Assembly: GCA_009829735.1 (NCBI GenBank)
Contig: CM020618.1
Span: 39,098,894-39,162,893, forward strand
Source: Pyropia yezoensis
Taxonomy: Eukaryota; Rhodophyta; Bangiophyceae; Bangiales; Bangiaceae
Reading direction: 5' to 3'
Length of the DNA: 64,000 nucleotides
Part shown: positions 10,251-20,826 of the stretch, one piece after another
Numbering within the stretch: the stretch's first letter is position 1
How the letters are laid out: each line of letters starts with the position of its first letter
The notes under the pieces: generated by a model
What the model was told of the DNA's origin: nothing
The model's database searches: none
What the model saw: the letters and a program-made list of their open reading frames with translations, nothing else
Position numbers and translations under genes: made by a program

Positions 10251-11514
10251 TTGTGGCGGCGGCGGCGAGTGCGGCGGCGGCGGCGGCGGTGACGGCGGGC
10301 CGGTACCCGACGGCGCCGCCGGCTGCCGACGAGGCGGCGCCGTGGCGCCTGTTGTACGTCATCACCAAGGTGCGGGGGGGCAAGGCGGCCGCCCGGTGGC
10401 TGCCGCACGGGGTGGCGGACCTGCGGGAGGTGGTAGCAATGCTGCTGGCGGTGGCGCCGCCACCTGCAGCGTCGGCGCTGGCGCCGGCGCCCGCGGCGGG
10501 CGCAACCTCCCCCCCCCCCCCTTGCCCCAGCGACGGTGGCGGTGCCGTGGGAGGCCCACTACATGCTGCTCGTGTGCGTTGACGTGGTGGCGGATGTGGT
10601 CTTCCCCCTCCTGCGGATGGTGTCTCTCGCGGTGTGTGCGGGGGTGGTGGCGCCACTCGCGGCGACCGCCGGCGTGGCAGACGTGCGGGGACCGGCGGCG
10701 GCGGCGGCCGCCGCTGCCCGCCTGCTCGTCTGCTCTGACGCGCGGCGGGAGCTGGTGGGGGCGGTCACGGCCGCGGTGGCGGCGGTGGTGGCCCCCGCCG
10801 CCGCCGCCGCCGCCGCCCCCGCCGCCGCCCCCGCCGCCCCCGCCGCCCGTGGCGGCGGGTGGGTGGCCGGGGGGGGAGCGGGACGGCCGCGGTGGCGCCG
10901 GCGGCGGCGGCGACTGGGGCGGCCGACGGGCTGCGGGCGGCCGCCGCGGGGCGGGGGGGTCTGGCGCTGCTGGTTGGGGTGCTCAAGCGGGGGCGGCCGG
11001 CCGAGCTGCGGTCGCTCATCGCGCCCTTGGCGGTCCCCGTGAATGGGGCGGTGGCGGCGGCGGCGGCGGCCGTTGGGGAGGGGGGTGGGGGGTTGCGCCG
11101 CGCAGGGGGGCGGCGGAGGGGGGGGTGGGGGACCACTGGCGACCGGCTGGCGGGGGTCAAGTACGCCTTCCGGCTGGCGGTGGTGCTGCTGCCGCCGCCG
11201 CCGCCCGGCGTGGAGAGTGCCCCGGCGGGGGGAGGGGGGGGGGGGGGGGGTTGCTGCGCCTGCGCTTGGGGGGGGGGGGGGGGTGATCACCGCCGTGGCT
11301 GACTCCGGCGCCGTCGGTTGGGTGGCGGAGGAGGCGGGCGCGCGCGGCGGCGGTCCGCGCCCCGTGCCGCGCCGCCGCCGCGGCCGACGCGGCGGCGGCC
11401 GCGGACGCGCATCTGCGGCGGCTGGGCGCCCGGCCGGTGGGGTGCGTCTACGGGTGGGGACCCGCCGTATCGGGGGGGGAGGGGTGCCGTGGGCGGCCCC
11501 GCCTCGACGGTGGG

Positions 11515-11550
<36 letters not shown>

Positions 11551-12330
11551 GGGGTTACGGCGCGGCGGCGGCGGCTACGGCGGCGGCTGTGGTGGCCATC
11601 GCCGACGCTGACGACGGCGACCACTTCCTCCCCGCCCTCGCCGCCCTCACCACCGCCGTGAGCGACGCGGCGCGGGATGCGCGCGGGGGTGTGGGCTCGT
11701 GGGTGCAGGAGGCGGCGGTGGTGGCGGCCGCCCAAGTGCTGACCGCCCGCGCGGGCTCCCCTATCCTGGCCACCCCGCGCTGGCGGGAGGAGGGGGGCGG
11801 GCGGCGGTGGCCGCCACAGGCCGCCAAGCCGCCGTGCGCATTACCGCACGCGGGCGGTGGCGGGGCTGGCGCTGAGTGCCTCGACCGCAGGGGGTGGGTG
11901 GAGGAGGGTTGGGGGGGGTGGGGGGGCTGTGCCGCCCCGCCCTCGCCGCGGTGCTGCCGCCGCCGCCCGTGCGGCTGGGGGACCCGAAGGTGGGCGGGCT
12001 ACCCGGCGGCGGCGCGAGTGGTGGTGGCCACCTTTGGGGGGGAGAGGGGCAGGCGCGGTGGGGGGCGCGGAGGGGCTCCCGACGGCCCACAGGCGGGCGG
12101 CGCCTCGCGGGCTGGCAGCCCCTGCCGCCGCCTGCCGGTGGGCGTCGGGGACGCCCGCGGTGGACACGGCGGCGGCGGCCGTGAGGGGGGCACGGCTGGG
12201 CACCCTCGACGCGGTGGCGGCGGCGGCGCTGGTGGCAGTCGCCGCCGGCGGGGCCGGTGGTGGTGGCGGCGGCGCCAGCTGCGGGGGGGGCGTCGGCGGT
12301 GGCGCCGCCGCCGGGGGCGCGGGGGCGGGG
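10245..12330 (+). CDS. TBCD: Tubulin-specific chaperone D (TBCD / cofactor D), frame-broken model
   Basis: Cofactor D captures beta-tubulin in the tubulin folding pathway. Three characteristic segments are readable in order on the plus strand. The first is WRLLYVITKVRGGK..ARWLPHGVADL (10345-10430), matching the family LY-ITKVRGYK--FPHEV-DL block. The second is PWEAHYMLLVCVDVVADVVF (10545-10610), matching the WETRYMLLLWLS block. Near the C-terminus is ARDARGGVGSWVQEAA (about 11660-11720), matching the SRGDVGSWVREA block. Between them GLALLVGVLKRGRPAELRSLIAPL and VKYAFRLAVVLL also fit. The segments lie in different frames, separated by long G or GGC runs (for example 11229-11285), so either several introns or homopolymer indels split the gene. 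The first exon and the exact stop are not identified. The protein is extremely Ala/Gly-rich for this family, an effect of GC pressure. It converges with RPA12. Confidence 0.7.
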
Positions 12331-12584
12331 GGGAGGCCCCGCCTCACTCGTCGGCTCTCGGTCGACCGAACGAGGGGTCAGCTCGCATGTTGTTCGATTC
12401 CAACAGCGCACCAAGACCCTCGCTCAGGCAAGATTGCTGTTATCTGGGGTCATGCGGACACCTCTCACGTGGCACCAGCAGGGCGGCTGGCGGCGGCATG
12501 AGTGCCCGTCGTGGTACCGTCTGGACGCTGTGAATGGTACATAGAGTTTGTAGCAAGCAATACAAAAGAGCGGCCGCAGCCGCC

Positions 12585-13662
12585 CTATGAGTTGTGGGTG
12601 AACTTGTACCTGTGTGACACACCAAGAAGGGAACCGCAGCGTCGGGACAGAGAGGGGAAAGCGCCGGAGCTCCCCATGCGCGGCGAGCCACGCGCCACAC
12701 CAGAGCGCCGTCAGTCGTCCGCCAGTGTCCCCCACAGGGGCCACTCATGCCGGCTGCAGACACCACCAGCGGTGGGCAACTAGACCCAGCCAGACCCCAA
12801 CACGACACGCATTCCCCCCAACCACCGGTCGCTGGACGAGCCCGTGTCGTTCTCTCCCGCGGCCATGCGCGGCACCCACCACCGCGCTCACGTACTTGCA
12901 CTTGAGACAAGTGTAGAAGATGGTCTGGCCCTCGTCGGCAGACCGCAGCTGTGCCGTGTGGAAAGACATCTTGTCGTTCTTGCACTGGGGACACGTCTCG
13001 CTAATCTGCATGCCGCACCACGCCACCGTTGACAAGCCCAGAAAGAAAAAGCGGACACGTCCAACAAGAGACAGCCACGGGGGCGACAGTGCAAACAACG
13101 AGCGTGGCAAAATGCATCGACGGTAGCCGTGGCGTCAGAGACGCTTCAGCGTACCTCTCATCAACAGGCAAGGCAGACCTGCCATCATGAAACAGCTGCC
13201 CGCAAGCTTTCTCCGTACCCAAGCGCTTGCATGTTATGCGGCGGGCACGCGTCGACAGCGCGCCCCGCTCCCCCCCCCCACCCGCCACCCCACCAAGCGC
13301 AGGTTACGCCAGTGCGCCGTCTATGCCGCCGCCGCCCTCCCCCCAGGCACCCCCCCTCGGCCATCAACCCACACGCCCCTTTCTCCCTCCCGGAACGCCT
13401 CGCCCCCCCCCCACCAGCCTCCCCGCGCGCAGCTCCCGCAACGTACGACCGCCTCCTGGGCGCCGCCCACGTCCGTGGCCGCCTCGGTCAGCTGGCGCAG
13501 CGTCTCGGACGGCGCTAGCCGGCGGCGGGTGACGAGCTTGAGGCCCCCACCGGCTTCCTCATTGGGCAACGACGCGCCACACACGTCGCACGCGGCCGCG
13601 CCGCCGGCGCCAAGGAGGAGGACCGCGCCACAAGCACCGCAAAACTCTGACGACAGGTCCAT
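12585..13662 (-). CDS. RPA12: DNA-directed RNA polymerase I subunit RPA12 (three exons)
   Basis: Predicted exons on the minus strand are 13662-13447, 13005-12896 and 12609-12585, giving 116 residues. The N-terminal zinc ribbon has FCGACG and CDVCG (CxxC pairs). The C-terminal TFIIS-type ribbon has CPQCKNDKMSFHTAQLRSAD then CLKCKY, including the RSADEGQT signature whose acidic pair sits in the active site to stimulate RNA cleavage. Both introns (441 and 286 bases) begin GTACGT; the acceptors are ..GGCATGCAG and ..TGTCACACAG. Splicing the second intron converts a run-on into KCKYKFTHNS followed by TAG, the normal short end of the family, which strongly supports the model. The length matches RPA12 of other eukaryotes (about 120-126). 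The gene shares a short divergent upstream region with POP5 and converges with TBCD. Confidence 0.88.
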
Positions 13663-14043
13663 GGCTGCCCGCAGCGCACAGAGGAGGGGGGCAGCGCAGT
13701 GTGGCGGCGAAGGAAGGGGGAGAGGAAGCGCAGGAGGATGTGTGGGTGTGCACCTGGTGCGAGGGGAAAACAAAGCCGTCGCAGGCTGCCGGTCGGTCGT
13801 GGGGCAGCGGGGGCGGGATGAAACGGCAGGCTCGTAGCAGCGACACGACCACGCGAGTCCGACGCGGTCGACGACGCACGGTGCTTGCGGATCAAGCGGT
13901 ATGTAATTGAGAGTTTTTAAACGTCATGTTCATAGCACAGCCTTCGCCGTCCCGCACTCATGCGCCCGATGCCCTGCCGTCTGCGGTGGGTCTCCCACTC
14001 TACTACCTTTTTCGGCACCCTCAGTCCACCCAGAGTCGCACCC
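13663..14043. promoter_or_regulatory. Divergent intergenic region RPA12 / POP5
   Basis: About 380 bases separate the two start codons and must contain both promoters. It includes a short AT-rich patch (gtatgtaattgagagtttttaa, about 13900-13921), the only one nearby. No TATA box or named element can be assigned with confidence. Confidence 0.45.
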
Positions 14044-14523
14044 ATGCCGCCTACTGGGGCGCTCCCCCCCCCCCTCACCACCAAGCCGCGGTCTGCCTTT
14101 GTCCGCCTGCGGGCGGTGACCCCCCCCCCCCACGCGCCGCCCGCCTCGGCGGCCGCCTGGACCGCCCTCCTCGCCGCCGCCGTGCGCGCCGCGTTTGGCG
14201 ACGCGGACGGCGCGCGGCTGGCGTGGCGCGTCGTGTCCACCGCCGCCGGGGAGCGCCCCGGCGAGGCGGCTGCGGTCGTGCAGGTGCGGGCGGGGGAGGA
14301 GCGGCGGGTGTGGGCGGCGCTGACGCTCGCCACCGCCCGCGCCGGCACGCCGGTGCGGGTGGACGTGGTCGGCGTCGCGGCGTGGGGGATGGGGGGGGGG
14401 GTGGCCGCCCGCCGCGTTGGCTGGGCGCCCCTGCCGGCGGCCTCGGCGCCGCCACCGGGGGGGGGGGGGGGGGGGGGGGGGGCGCCCGCCGCGGGGGTGG
14501 AGATGGATGTGGGCGGCGGGTGA
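14044..14523 (+). CDS. POP5: RNase P/MRP subunit POP5 (Rpp14/Pop5 family)
   Basis: POP5 is a protein subunit of RNase P and RNase MRP, acting in tRNA 5' processing and rRNA maturation. The translation follows the family: RSAFVRLRAV as first strand, a helix AAAWTALLAAAVRAAFGD, then LAWRVVST and AAVVQVRAGEERRVWAALTL, where VWAALTL is the diagnostic block, and PVRVDVVGVAAWG as the last strand. I use the ATG at 14044; an in-frame ATG at 13960 would add 28 residues not expected in the family. A poly-Gly tract encoded by a 20-plus G run lies near the C-terminus, followed by VEMDVGGG and TGA. Length about 159 residues, close to the family. The call rests on motif order and on VWAAL; identity to animal or fungal POP5 will be low because of Ala bias. 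Confidence 0.72.
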   Translation: MPPTGALPPPLTTKPRSAFVRLRAVTPPPHAPPASAAAWTALLAAAVRAAFGDADGARLAWRVVSTAAGERPGEAAAVVQVRAGEERRVWAALTLATARAGTPVRVDVVGVAAWGMGGGVAARRVGWAPLPAASAPPPGGGGGGGGAPAAGVEMDVGGG

Positions 14524-15045
14524 GGGCGGGGGGGGTAGGGGCGGGCGGCGCAGGCGTGGGCGGCGCGGCGTTGGGGGCGCGGGCGGCGCGGCTGTGGGCG
14601 GCGTGGCGGTGGGGGGTTGGGCCATCGCGGCGGCGTTGGGGTGGCTCCCTCTGGGGTCCCGCCCCCGCCTGTCGCTGGGCCCTCCTCGTTGGCGCCCCGC
14701 ACTCAAGCCACCGAGCTGAGTCTGGGGGCGTCTCCGGCGCGGCTGGCCGCTGAATGGGCCATCGCCCTTTCGAGGTGGGCCGTCCTCGTGTGCGCGGTGG
14801 GCGACCTCGGGCGGCTATTGACGTCCACAAGACCCAGGTGGCAGATGTCTGCCGACCGTGGTGCACCGTCGCCGACCCGCCCGTGGCAGGCACATGCGTT
14901 GCTCATGGGGTCGCTTGAAGAAAAAGTGCTCAGTCTGATACCAACCAAAGGATAGGGGGCAGGAGCGCACGCACCACCATACACGCACAACACGTGCGCC
15001 CACATACCCCGGGTGCGGCCACCTGCGCGCCTCGACGGCCCCTCA
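14524..15045. other. Intergenic between convergent POP5 and kinase genes
   Basis: About 520 bases, very G-rich up to 14660 and then less biased. No supported ORF; the 3' ends of both genes meet here. Confidence 0.5.
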
Positions 15046-16787
15046 TCAACTGTAAAACATTTTGCTGACGCGCATGGCAGGGATGGCAGGGATCTTGGGG
15101 TTTTCCTCGAGCCACTTGGTCAGCTTGGCGGTCCCCATCATCTCGGCCACCACCTGCATGTCGTCCACGCAGTCAATGTCAATGTCCTGCAGCCTGCTGA
15201 CCACGTCGTCAATCTTCTTCTGGGGCTTGCCGGGCAAGGCGTCCTTGACAAACACGTCCAGGTCTTGGCCGTCGTACTTGGACGCCAGGTCCCTGAGGCC
15301 GCTGCCGCTGCTACCGCTGCTACCGCCGGGAGCACTGCGACTGCTCGCGCCAGAGGCCACGCTGTCCCGGGACCGGTTGCCGTGGCCCGAGCCTGTCGAC
15401 GGGGATGCGGTCACGGCTCCTGCCCGTGCCGCTGCCACCGCTGCCGCCGCCAGAGCTCAACGAGTTCTTGCGGGTGCGCGACTTGGACCGGTCCGAGCTC
15501 GACCCAAACGACCGCCCCGAATCCCCCGACGCGTCCCCAGTCTCGTAGTCAACGAGGAACCACGAGTGCTTCTTCACATCCTCCAACGAGTACCTCTTCT
15601 CTGGGTCCTTCACCAGCAGGTGACAGATCAGGTCCTTCGCGTCCCCGCCCATCCAGGATGGGTAGGGCACCTTGCACGCGTTGATCAGCTCGTAGAGCCG
15701 CGTCATGTCGTCGTGTTGGAACGGCAACACCCCTGTCAACAGCAAGTACAAGATGATGCCACAGGACCAGGCGTCGATCTTGACGCCCGAATAGCCCTCC
15801 TCGGCCCCATTGATGATTTCGGGGGCGCAGTAGTAGGGCGTGCCACACGCAGTGTAGAGGAGGTCCGACCCGACGCCCCCCTTCATGGAGGACACGCCAA
15901 AGTCGGTGATCTTGAGAACCCCATTCTCGTCCACCAGCAGGTTCTCGGGCTTGAGGTCCCGATGGCAGACTCCCCGCCGATGACAATGGTCGATGCCGTC
16001 TATGAGCTGCTGAAAGTACTTGCGCGCGAGCGCCTCGTCCAGCTCACCCTTCCGCTCGATCATGTCAAACAGCTCGCCGCCACGTACCAAGTCCATGACG
16101 ATGTACAGCTTGCTCTTGGAGGACAGCACTTCCCGCAGGTTCACAATGTTTTTGTGGTTCAGCGCCTTCATGATGGCGATCTCCCGCCGGACGTTGACCG
16201 TAAGCTCGTTGGCCTTGATGTCCCCCTTGTCCAGGATCTTGATGGCGTACTCCATGCACGTGTCCGAGTGCTTGGCAAGCTTCACCTTGCCAAAGGTGCC
16301 CTGACCTGTGTTCAAGAGGATGCAAAGGCGAGTCGCGAGTGGCCGAGCGCAGGAGCAGCGTCGAGTAGGGAGCCAGATGTCAGCGTCAAGGCACCGCAAC
16401 ACATCAAAAGGGGGCGCCGCCACTTTGCGGACCGATTTCCGGTCCAGGGGGCCCAACAGGTACACAGACACACAACGGTGGAATCCTCACTCGGAACCGC
16501 ACGCCTATCCACCCCCACACACAGCTACACACACAATCGCGAGCACACCAACTCAGCAAGACACACGTACCCAGCGTGTCGGTCACAATGTAAGGTCCTG
16601 CGCAACGCAAACGCCGCAGCAAACAAGGGAGGGAAAACAAACAGCGGAGAGTAAGAAAAGAGCCAAGGCAGAGCGACAGACTCGACCACGTCAGTCACTG
16701 GCACCCACCAACGGCAGTCACACCGCACGAAATGCGTGCCCGCCGAGTCGTCGTCGCCGAAAGGTCCAAGGCACGGCTCCTAGGCAT
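15046..16787 (-). CDS. Ser/Thr protein kinase, SNF1/CIPK-like (CAMK group)
   Basis: Predicted exons: 16787-16724 (ATG), 16597-16571, and 16305 onward. Introns of 126 bases (GTGTGA..GCGCAG) and 265 bases (GTACGT..ACACAG) restore GPYIVTDTLGQGTFGKVKLA, a complete glycine loop. The rest of the domain is intact: YAIKIL (catalytic Lys), HRDLKPENLL, DFG, GTPYYCAPEII, so the enzyme should be active. The kinase frame runs to a Ser/Gly-rich linker near 15440, then the coding sense moves to another frame (+1) that ends in KKIDDVVSRLQDIDIDCVDD and KWLEENPKIP..RVSKMFYS with TGA at 15046. The switch needs removal of 3n+1 bases: either a very short intron (GT..AG pairs of 19 or 22 bases exist there) or an indel. 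The C-terminal ~55 residues look like a helical partner-binding domain I do not recognise. Confidence 0.85.
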
Positions 16788-19700
16788 GCTCGACTGGACG
16801 CGCCACCCCCGGGTACGTCCCATGTGCCACAGAAAACCCCATCAAAATGCCCCGAGAAAACCACGAGCATGCCCCAAAGAGGCCCTGAGAAGCACCGGTC
16901 GAGCCAGGCGCCCCCCGTCCACCGACCTGCCAGGCCCCACTGCCGCCTCACCCTCCCCACCCCCCACAACATCCTCCTCCTCACAGCTTCCCAACGTCCC
17001 CCCTCCCCATATGGCCTCCAAGTTCTCCCCGCAACAGCGCGCATCGTTGCGACCAAAACACACCGACACGTGCCATGATGACGGCAAGCGCTTAAACGCG
17101 CCCGCCGCAGCACGGTGCACAAACAAACACGGCGGCGGCACCCGACGCGGAGAGCACGCCACGCCAGAACGGTCGGCTGCCGAGCAACAGCGGGCCCCCC
17201 CCGCACACCGCGCACCGGCCGTCCCACCCACCCGGTGGGGAGAGCGGCGGTGGAAACCACCGGAAGCCGCTGCAGCGGAAGGGGACACGGCTTGGCAGGG
17301 ACGGCAGGGACGGCGTCGGAACGGCCGGCTGTCAACGCAGTGCGGAGCAGAGGTGGAAGGGGGCCCACAAAGTCGCCACACGTGCCGCGACGGGCCACCC
17401 TACCCCTGTACCCAGCCACCACCGGGGCGGTCGCCGCGGACGCGCACGCGGTCCACCCCCGCACCACACCCACCCACACCGCCCCACCACCCCCCCACCC
17501 CCTCACCCCCCCACCCGCCAGGGAGCACCACCGTCAGACGGCGGCAAGCACACGGGGAAGGGCTACCAGTGGGGAAGCACCCCCAGCGAGCCCGCCACGG
17601 CCGACGTGCCGGCCCCGGCGGCGGCGGCGGCCGTCCGACCCACCCCGCCCCACCCGTGGATCCACCGCCGTCCAGAGCCGAGCACGAGACGAAGTGACGA
17701 CAGGGAGACCCACAGCCTGCCCTCCTCGCGTGCGAAAAGGGAGTGCGCGCGACGTCGTCACCACCGTCTTGGAGTATCCCCTGCACGCGCGACGCCCAAC
17801 GGCCCTGGCACGCAGCCCACAAGCACAGCGAGGTCGACGCGGAGACGCCGTGGGTGAGGGCCGACGCGGGGTGGCTGCCCAGCGGGGGAGGAGGGAACCC
17901 AGAGTGCTCCGGGGGCAGAATGAGAACGCAACGTGGGCCAACGCGGTGGGCGTCGCCAACGGCGCCAACGGCCGAGCCCACCCCAGCTCGCCCCCCTCCC
18001 CCCGCCCACCACCCCCTCTCCCTCCTACTCGCCGGCTTGGTGGACACGGCAAAAGCAAGCGCCCAGAGCGGAAGGGCTGGTGACCAAACGCAACAGCGGC
18101 GGGTCAGCCAAAACTCAGGGGGGGAGGGCGTGGCATCGAAACGGTCGCCGTCCACCGTCGATGGAGAGCGGCCCGGGCCGCCCCCACGGGGGAGCAGGCG
18201 CGTGTGGCGGTCATGCCGTGCAAGCGCCGGGGGAGGGGGCGAAACGCAGTTCCATCCCGCACCGCAGCGGGCACCCGCTCCGGCGCTGGCACGACCCCTC
18301 CCCCACAAACACGGGGGCAAGGCGGGTAGCCAAGAGGAACAGGCAGGTTGCGACTCTGGGGCGGGAGAGGCGAGCGGGGGCACCGAGGCAGCAGAGGGGC
18401 GGGTGGTGGTGGTGGTGAGGGGGGTGAAGAGCGAGCTGTTCTAAAATTATTGCGCCACGTCGCCAGGGACTTGGGGCGGACAAAGTCTTTGAACAGGCAG
18501 TAGCAACAGTCAACACCCGCACAACCCAACTATGCCTTTGATCACGGCCAACTCCATATGTGTACGGCGTCACGATTTGGGGCGCGGTCTGTTCGCACCG
18601 TTCCCGCCCAGACACCGTGTCTCACGTCCAACGGGAGACGACCAAACAAGTTCTGCGGAGCGCTGCAACCAAGCACTTGCAGCTTGGACAGCTCCTGGTC
18701 GGCTTGCGGACGGGTGGCGCTGGCCAACCCCAACTCCGTCCCGCCCTGTTGGTCCCCAATCGCCGTTTGCCCGTCGATGAGTCGTGGATGAGGATGTATG
18801 TACCGTATGAGTATTTACAATTCCCGCAGCACACACCTGCGCTGCGGCTACACCCCACCTCCGAGCTCGCTCCGTCGCCTCGCCGCCACAGACGACGGTC
18901 GAGGCTCCTGTCGGCGACGAGCCTGCCCACACCTGTCGGCCGTCCGCCCCCACACCAGTCCATCACTGGCCCAGCGAGCGGCGTGTGCCTGCGCGCTCGC
19001 TCGAGGCGATCGCGCCGGCCGTGGCCTCCTCTACCGCGACGCCGCCGCCGTCCCTTTTTTCTGTTCACGGCTGCCAGCCACCAACCCTCCTCCGGCCGGC
19101 CCCCCACGACGCCCTCCTGTCGAGCCCCCTCGCCGAGACACTCGTCCAAAGTTGCGGCGGCGAACGCAAAGAGGGAGCCCCAGGGGACAGCACCGACGCC
19201 GTGGCCAGCTGTCTTGGCCAATAGGCTGCTCCCCTGCTGGAGAAGTGGCACCCGGCGGCAGGGAGCCGACGCGGCTGCCGCCCTTTTGGACGTGGGACGC
19301 GCCACGCCGGGAAGGGCTGCGCCGCGCCGCCCGGCCAGTTCTCCGCCCCGCCCACCGCTCTTCACAAAACCCGCACAGGGCAACGCCACGGCGTCGGGAC
19401 GTGACCTGCCACCACACACCGTTGCCCCGGTGGCCGTCGCCCACACGCGGCGCGGCGCCGCCACCCGCCGACACAGCGACGTGATCCGAGCCGCCCGCCC
19501 TCCCCGATTTTCCGCGGCGCAGCCCGCGGAGATGAAAAACCGCCCCACTCCCGGCCCCCCCCCCCCGCGCCCCCGCGCCGCCGCAGCTCCAGAGATCGAC
19601 GAGCACGGCCCAGGCGGTACGCCTGTTGGCGGCCTCCGTCGCCGACCGCGGCCGGTGGACTGGGGTCGCGGCGGCCGCGGTACGACTCGCCTGTGTCAGC

Positions 19701-20519
19701 ACTGATTGACCAAAGTGGTGGCGGCAGGTGGGGAAAACCCCGGAAAAAGAGTGTTGCCGGCCCTGGCAGTGCTGCTGCCTGCCGCGCGCCAGTGCACTCG
19801 TGCGTCGGCTGTCTCCGCGCGTCGCCCCTCCCCGCGTCGCCGCCAACCGCACTCTTCCCTCCCCCGCGCCGGTGGAGGGGGCGCCGTGTATGCCGTTGCA
19901 CCCCATTGGCTGACGCTCAGCGCTGTGGCCACTGGGCCGGCCAACGTCACTGCGCCCCACTGGCGCGCCCCCCACGTATCGCCGTTTGGCGGGGGGGGTC
20001 GAGACGCCCCCGACTGGGATCCGCGAGGAGTGTCGCCGCCCATCCCCTTCTGAGCTGCTGTTGCTGCGTGTCTGGTGCTGGCTGGCGCAGGGGGGGGGAA
20101 GGTGCGGAGGCGGCGGGCCGCGACAAAACCCCCTTGCGCCTCGGACGGGGGTGGCGGCCCCAGCGCCGGCGTCGCTGGGGACTGCCACCGCGCGCCCTCC
20201 CGCCAACCGGCCGCTCGGGCGGGGCGACGCGGCGGGGCCGCGGCGGCGGGCCCGCACCCACCCCCGCCAATGGCCAGTGATCCAGCGCCGCCGCCCCCCG
20301 TGGCCCGGCCGCCCAGACACGCCGCCGGACAGAGATGAAAGACAAAAACAGTGTATGAACAAAAACTAACGCCGAGAGGGAATAAACGTTCATCAAAAAA
20401 GAGAGGAAAAGACGATAGTACACCAGCGGCCACGCCTATGCGGCCAAGAGCCGCGGGCCGCCACAAAAAAACGGTCGCCGAGCGTCGGCAACGTCATCCA
20501 CGGTGGCCAGCGTCGCCAT
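16788..20519. other. 3.7 kb GC-rich region without a supported gene
   Basis: Long ORFs occur in all six frames, but their translations are Arg/Pro/Gly/Ala-rich without motifs, and they overlap one another on both strands as expected from GC bias. The most protein-like stretch is a minus-strand frame at 18733-18542 (LASATRPQADQELSKLQVLG...), which might be an exon, but it has no recognised family or clear splice sites. An A-rich segment at 20336-20415 precedes the eEF3 fragment on the plus strand. Confidence 0.4.
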
Positions 20520-20826
20520 CTATGCGTCCCACTCATCCTCATCCGTGCCGTTAATGCCGGGATAGTACTCCCCGCACAAGCGCTGGGCAGCGCGCTTGCG
20601 CTCCCGCGCCTTGAGCTGCTTCCGCGACAGCTTCTTCGTCGACTTGGGCGCAGCCACCTTGATGGTGTTGCCCTGCCCGTCTTGGATCTCTTCCACAATC
20701 TTGAAGTCGACCGTCTGGCTCATGGCCTCCTTCATCCACTCGGCGTCGCCCTGGAGGTCGAGCTTGGCAGGCTCCGTCTCGGTGGCGGGCGACAGCACCC
20801 ACGTCTCGGGGCACACCGCAGAGGGG
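20520..20826 (-). pseudogene. C-terminal fragment of an elongation factor 3-like ABC ATPase
   Basis: eEF3 is an ABC-type ribosome-associated ATPase found in fungi, oomycetes and several algal and protist groups. This frame begins VCPETWVL, matching the strand after the second ABC cassette (family ..CPE-W-V), continues through AEWMKEAMSQTVDFKIVEEIQDGQGNT, and ends with a lysine-rich tail STKKLSRKQLKARERKRAA and an acidic end DEDEWDA then TAG, as in eEF3. Everything upstream of CPETW, including both ATP-binding cassettes, is absent: the frame runs directly into the palindromic repeat array at about 20827, where GAATCGGTTTCCTG is identical to an internal array copy. An intron acceptor before the fragment is possible (cttcccag), so the missing part could lie beyond the array, but no ABC cassette is seen in the next kilobases. 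Confidence 0.6.

Noticed and set aside
12370..12420. tRNA gene suggested by TGTTCGATTCC (B-box-like)
   Set aside because: The T-arm stem does not pair with a 7-base loop and no matching acceptor or D-arm lies upstream.
17400..18383. 327-residue minus-strand ORF
   Set aside because: Arg/Pro/Gly-rich, overlapped by long ORFs in other frames on both strands, no motif; typical of GC-rich non-coding DNA.
18542..18733. Possible exon LASATRPQADQELSKLQVLG (minus)
   Set aside because: Protein-like composition only; no start, no clear splice sites, and no family match.
19031..20362. 443-residue minus-strand ORF
   Set aside because: Low-complexity composition with competing long frames on both strands; no domain recognised.
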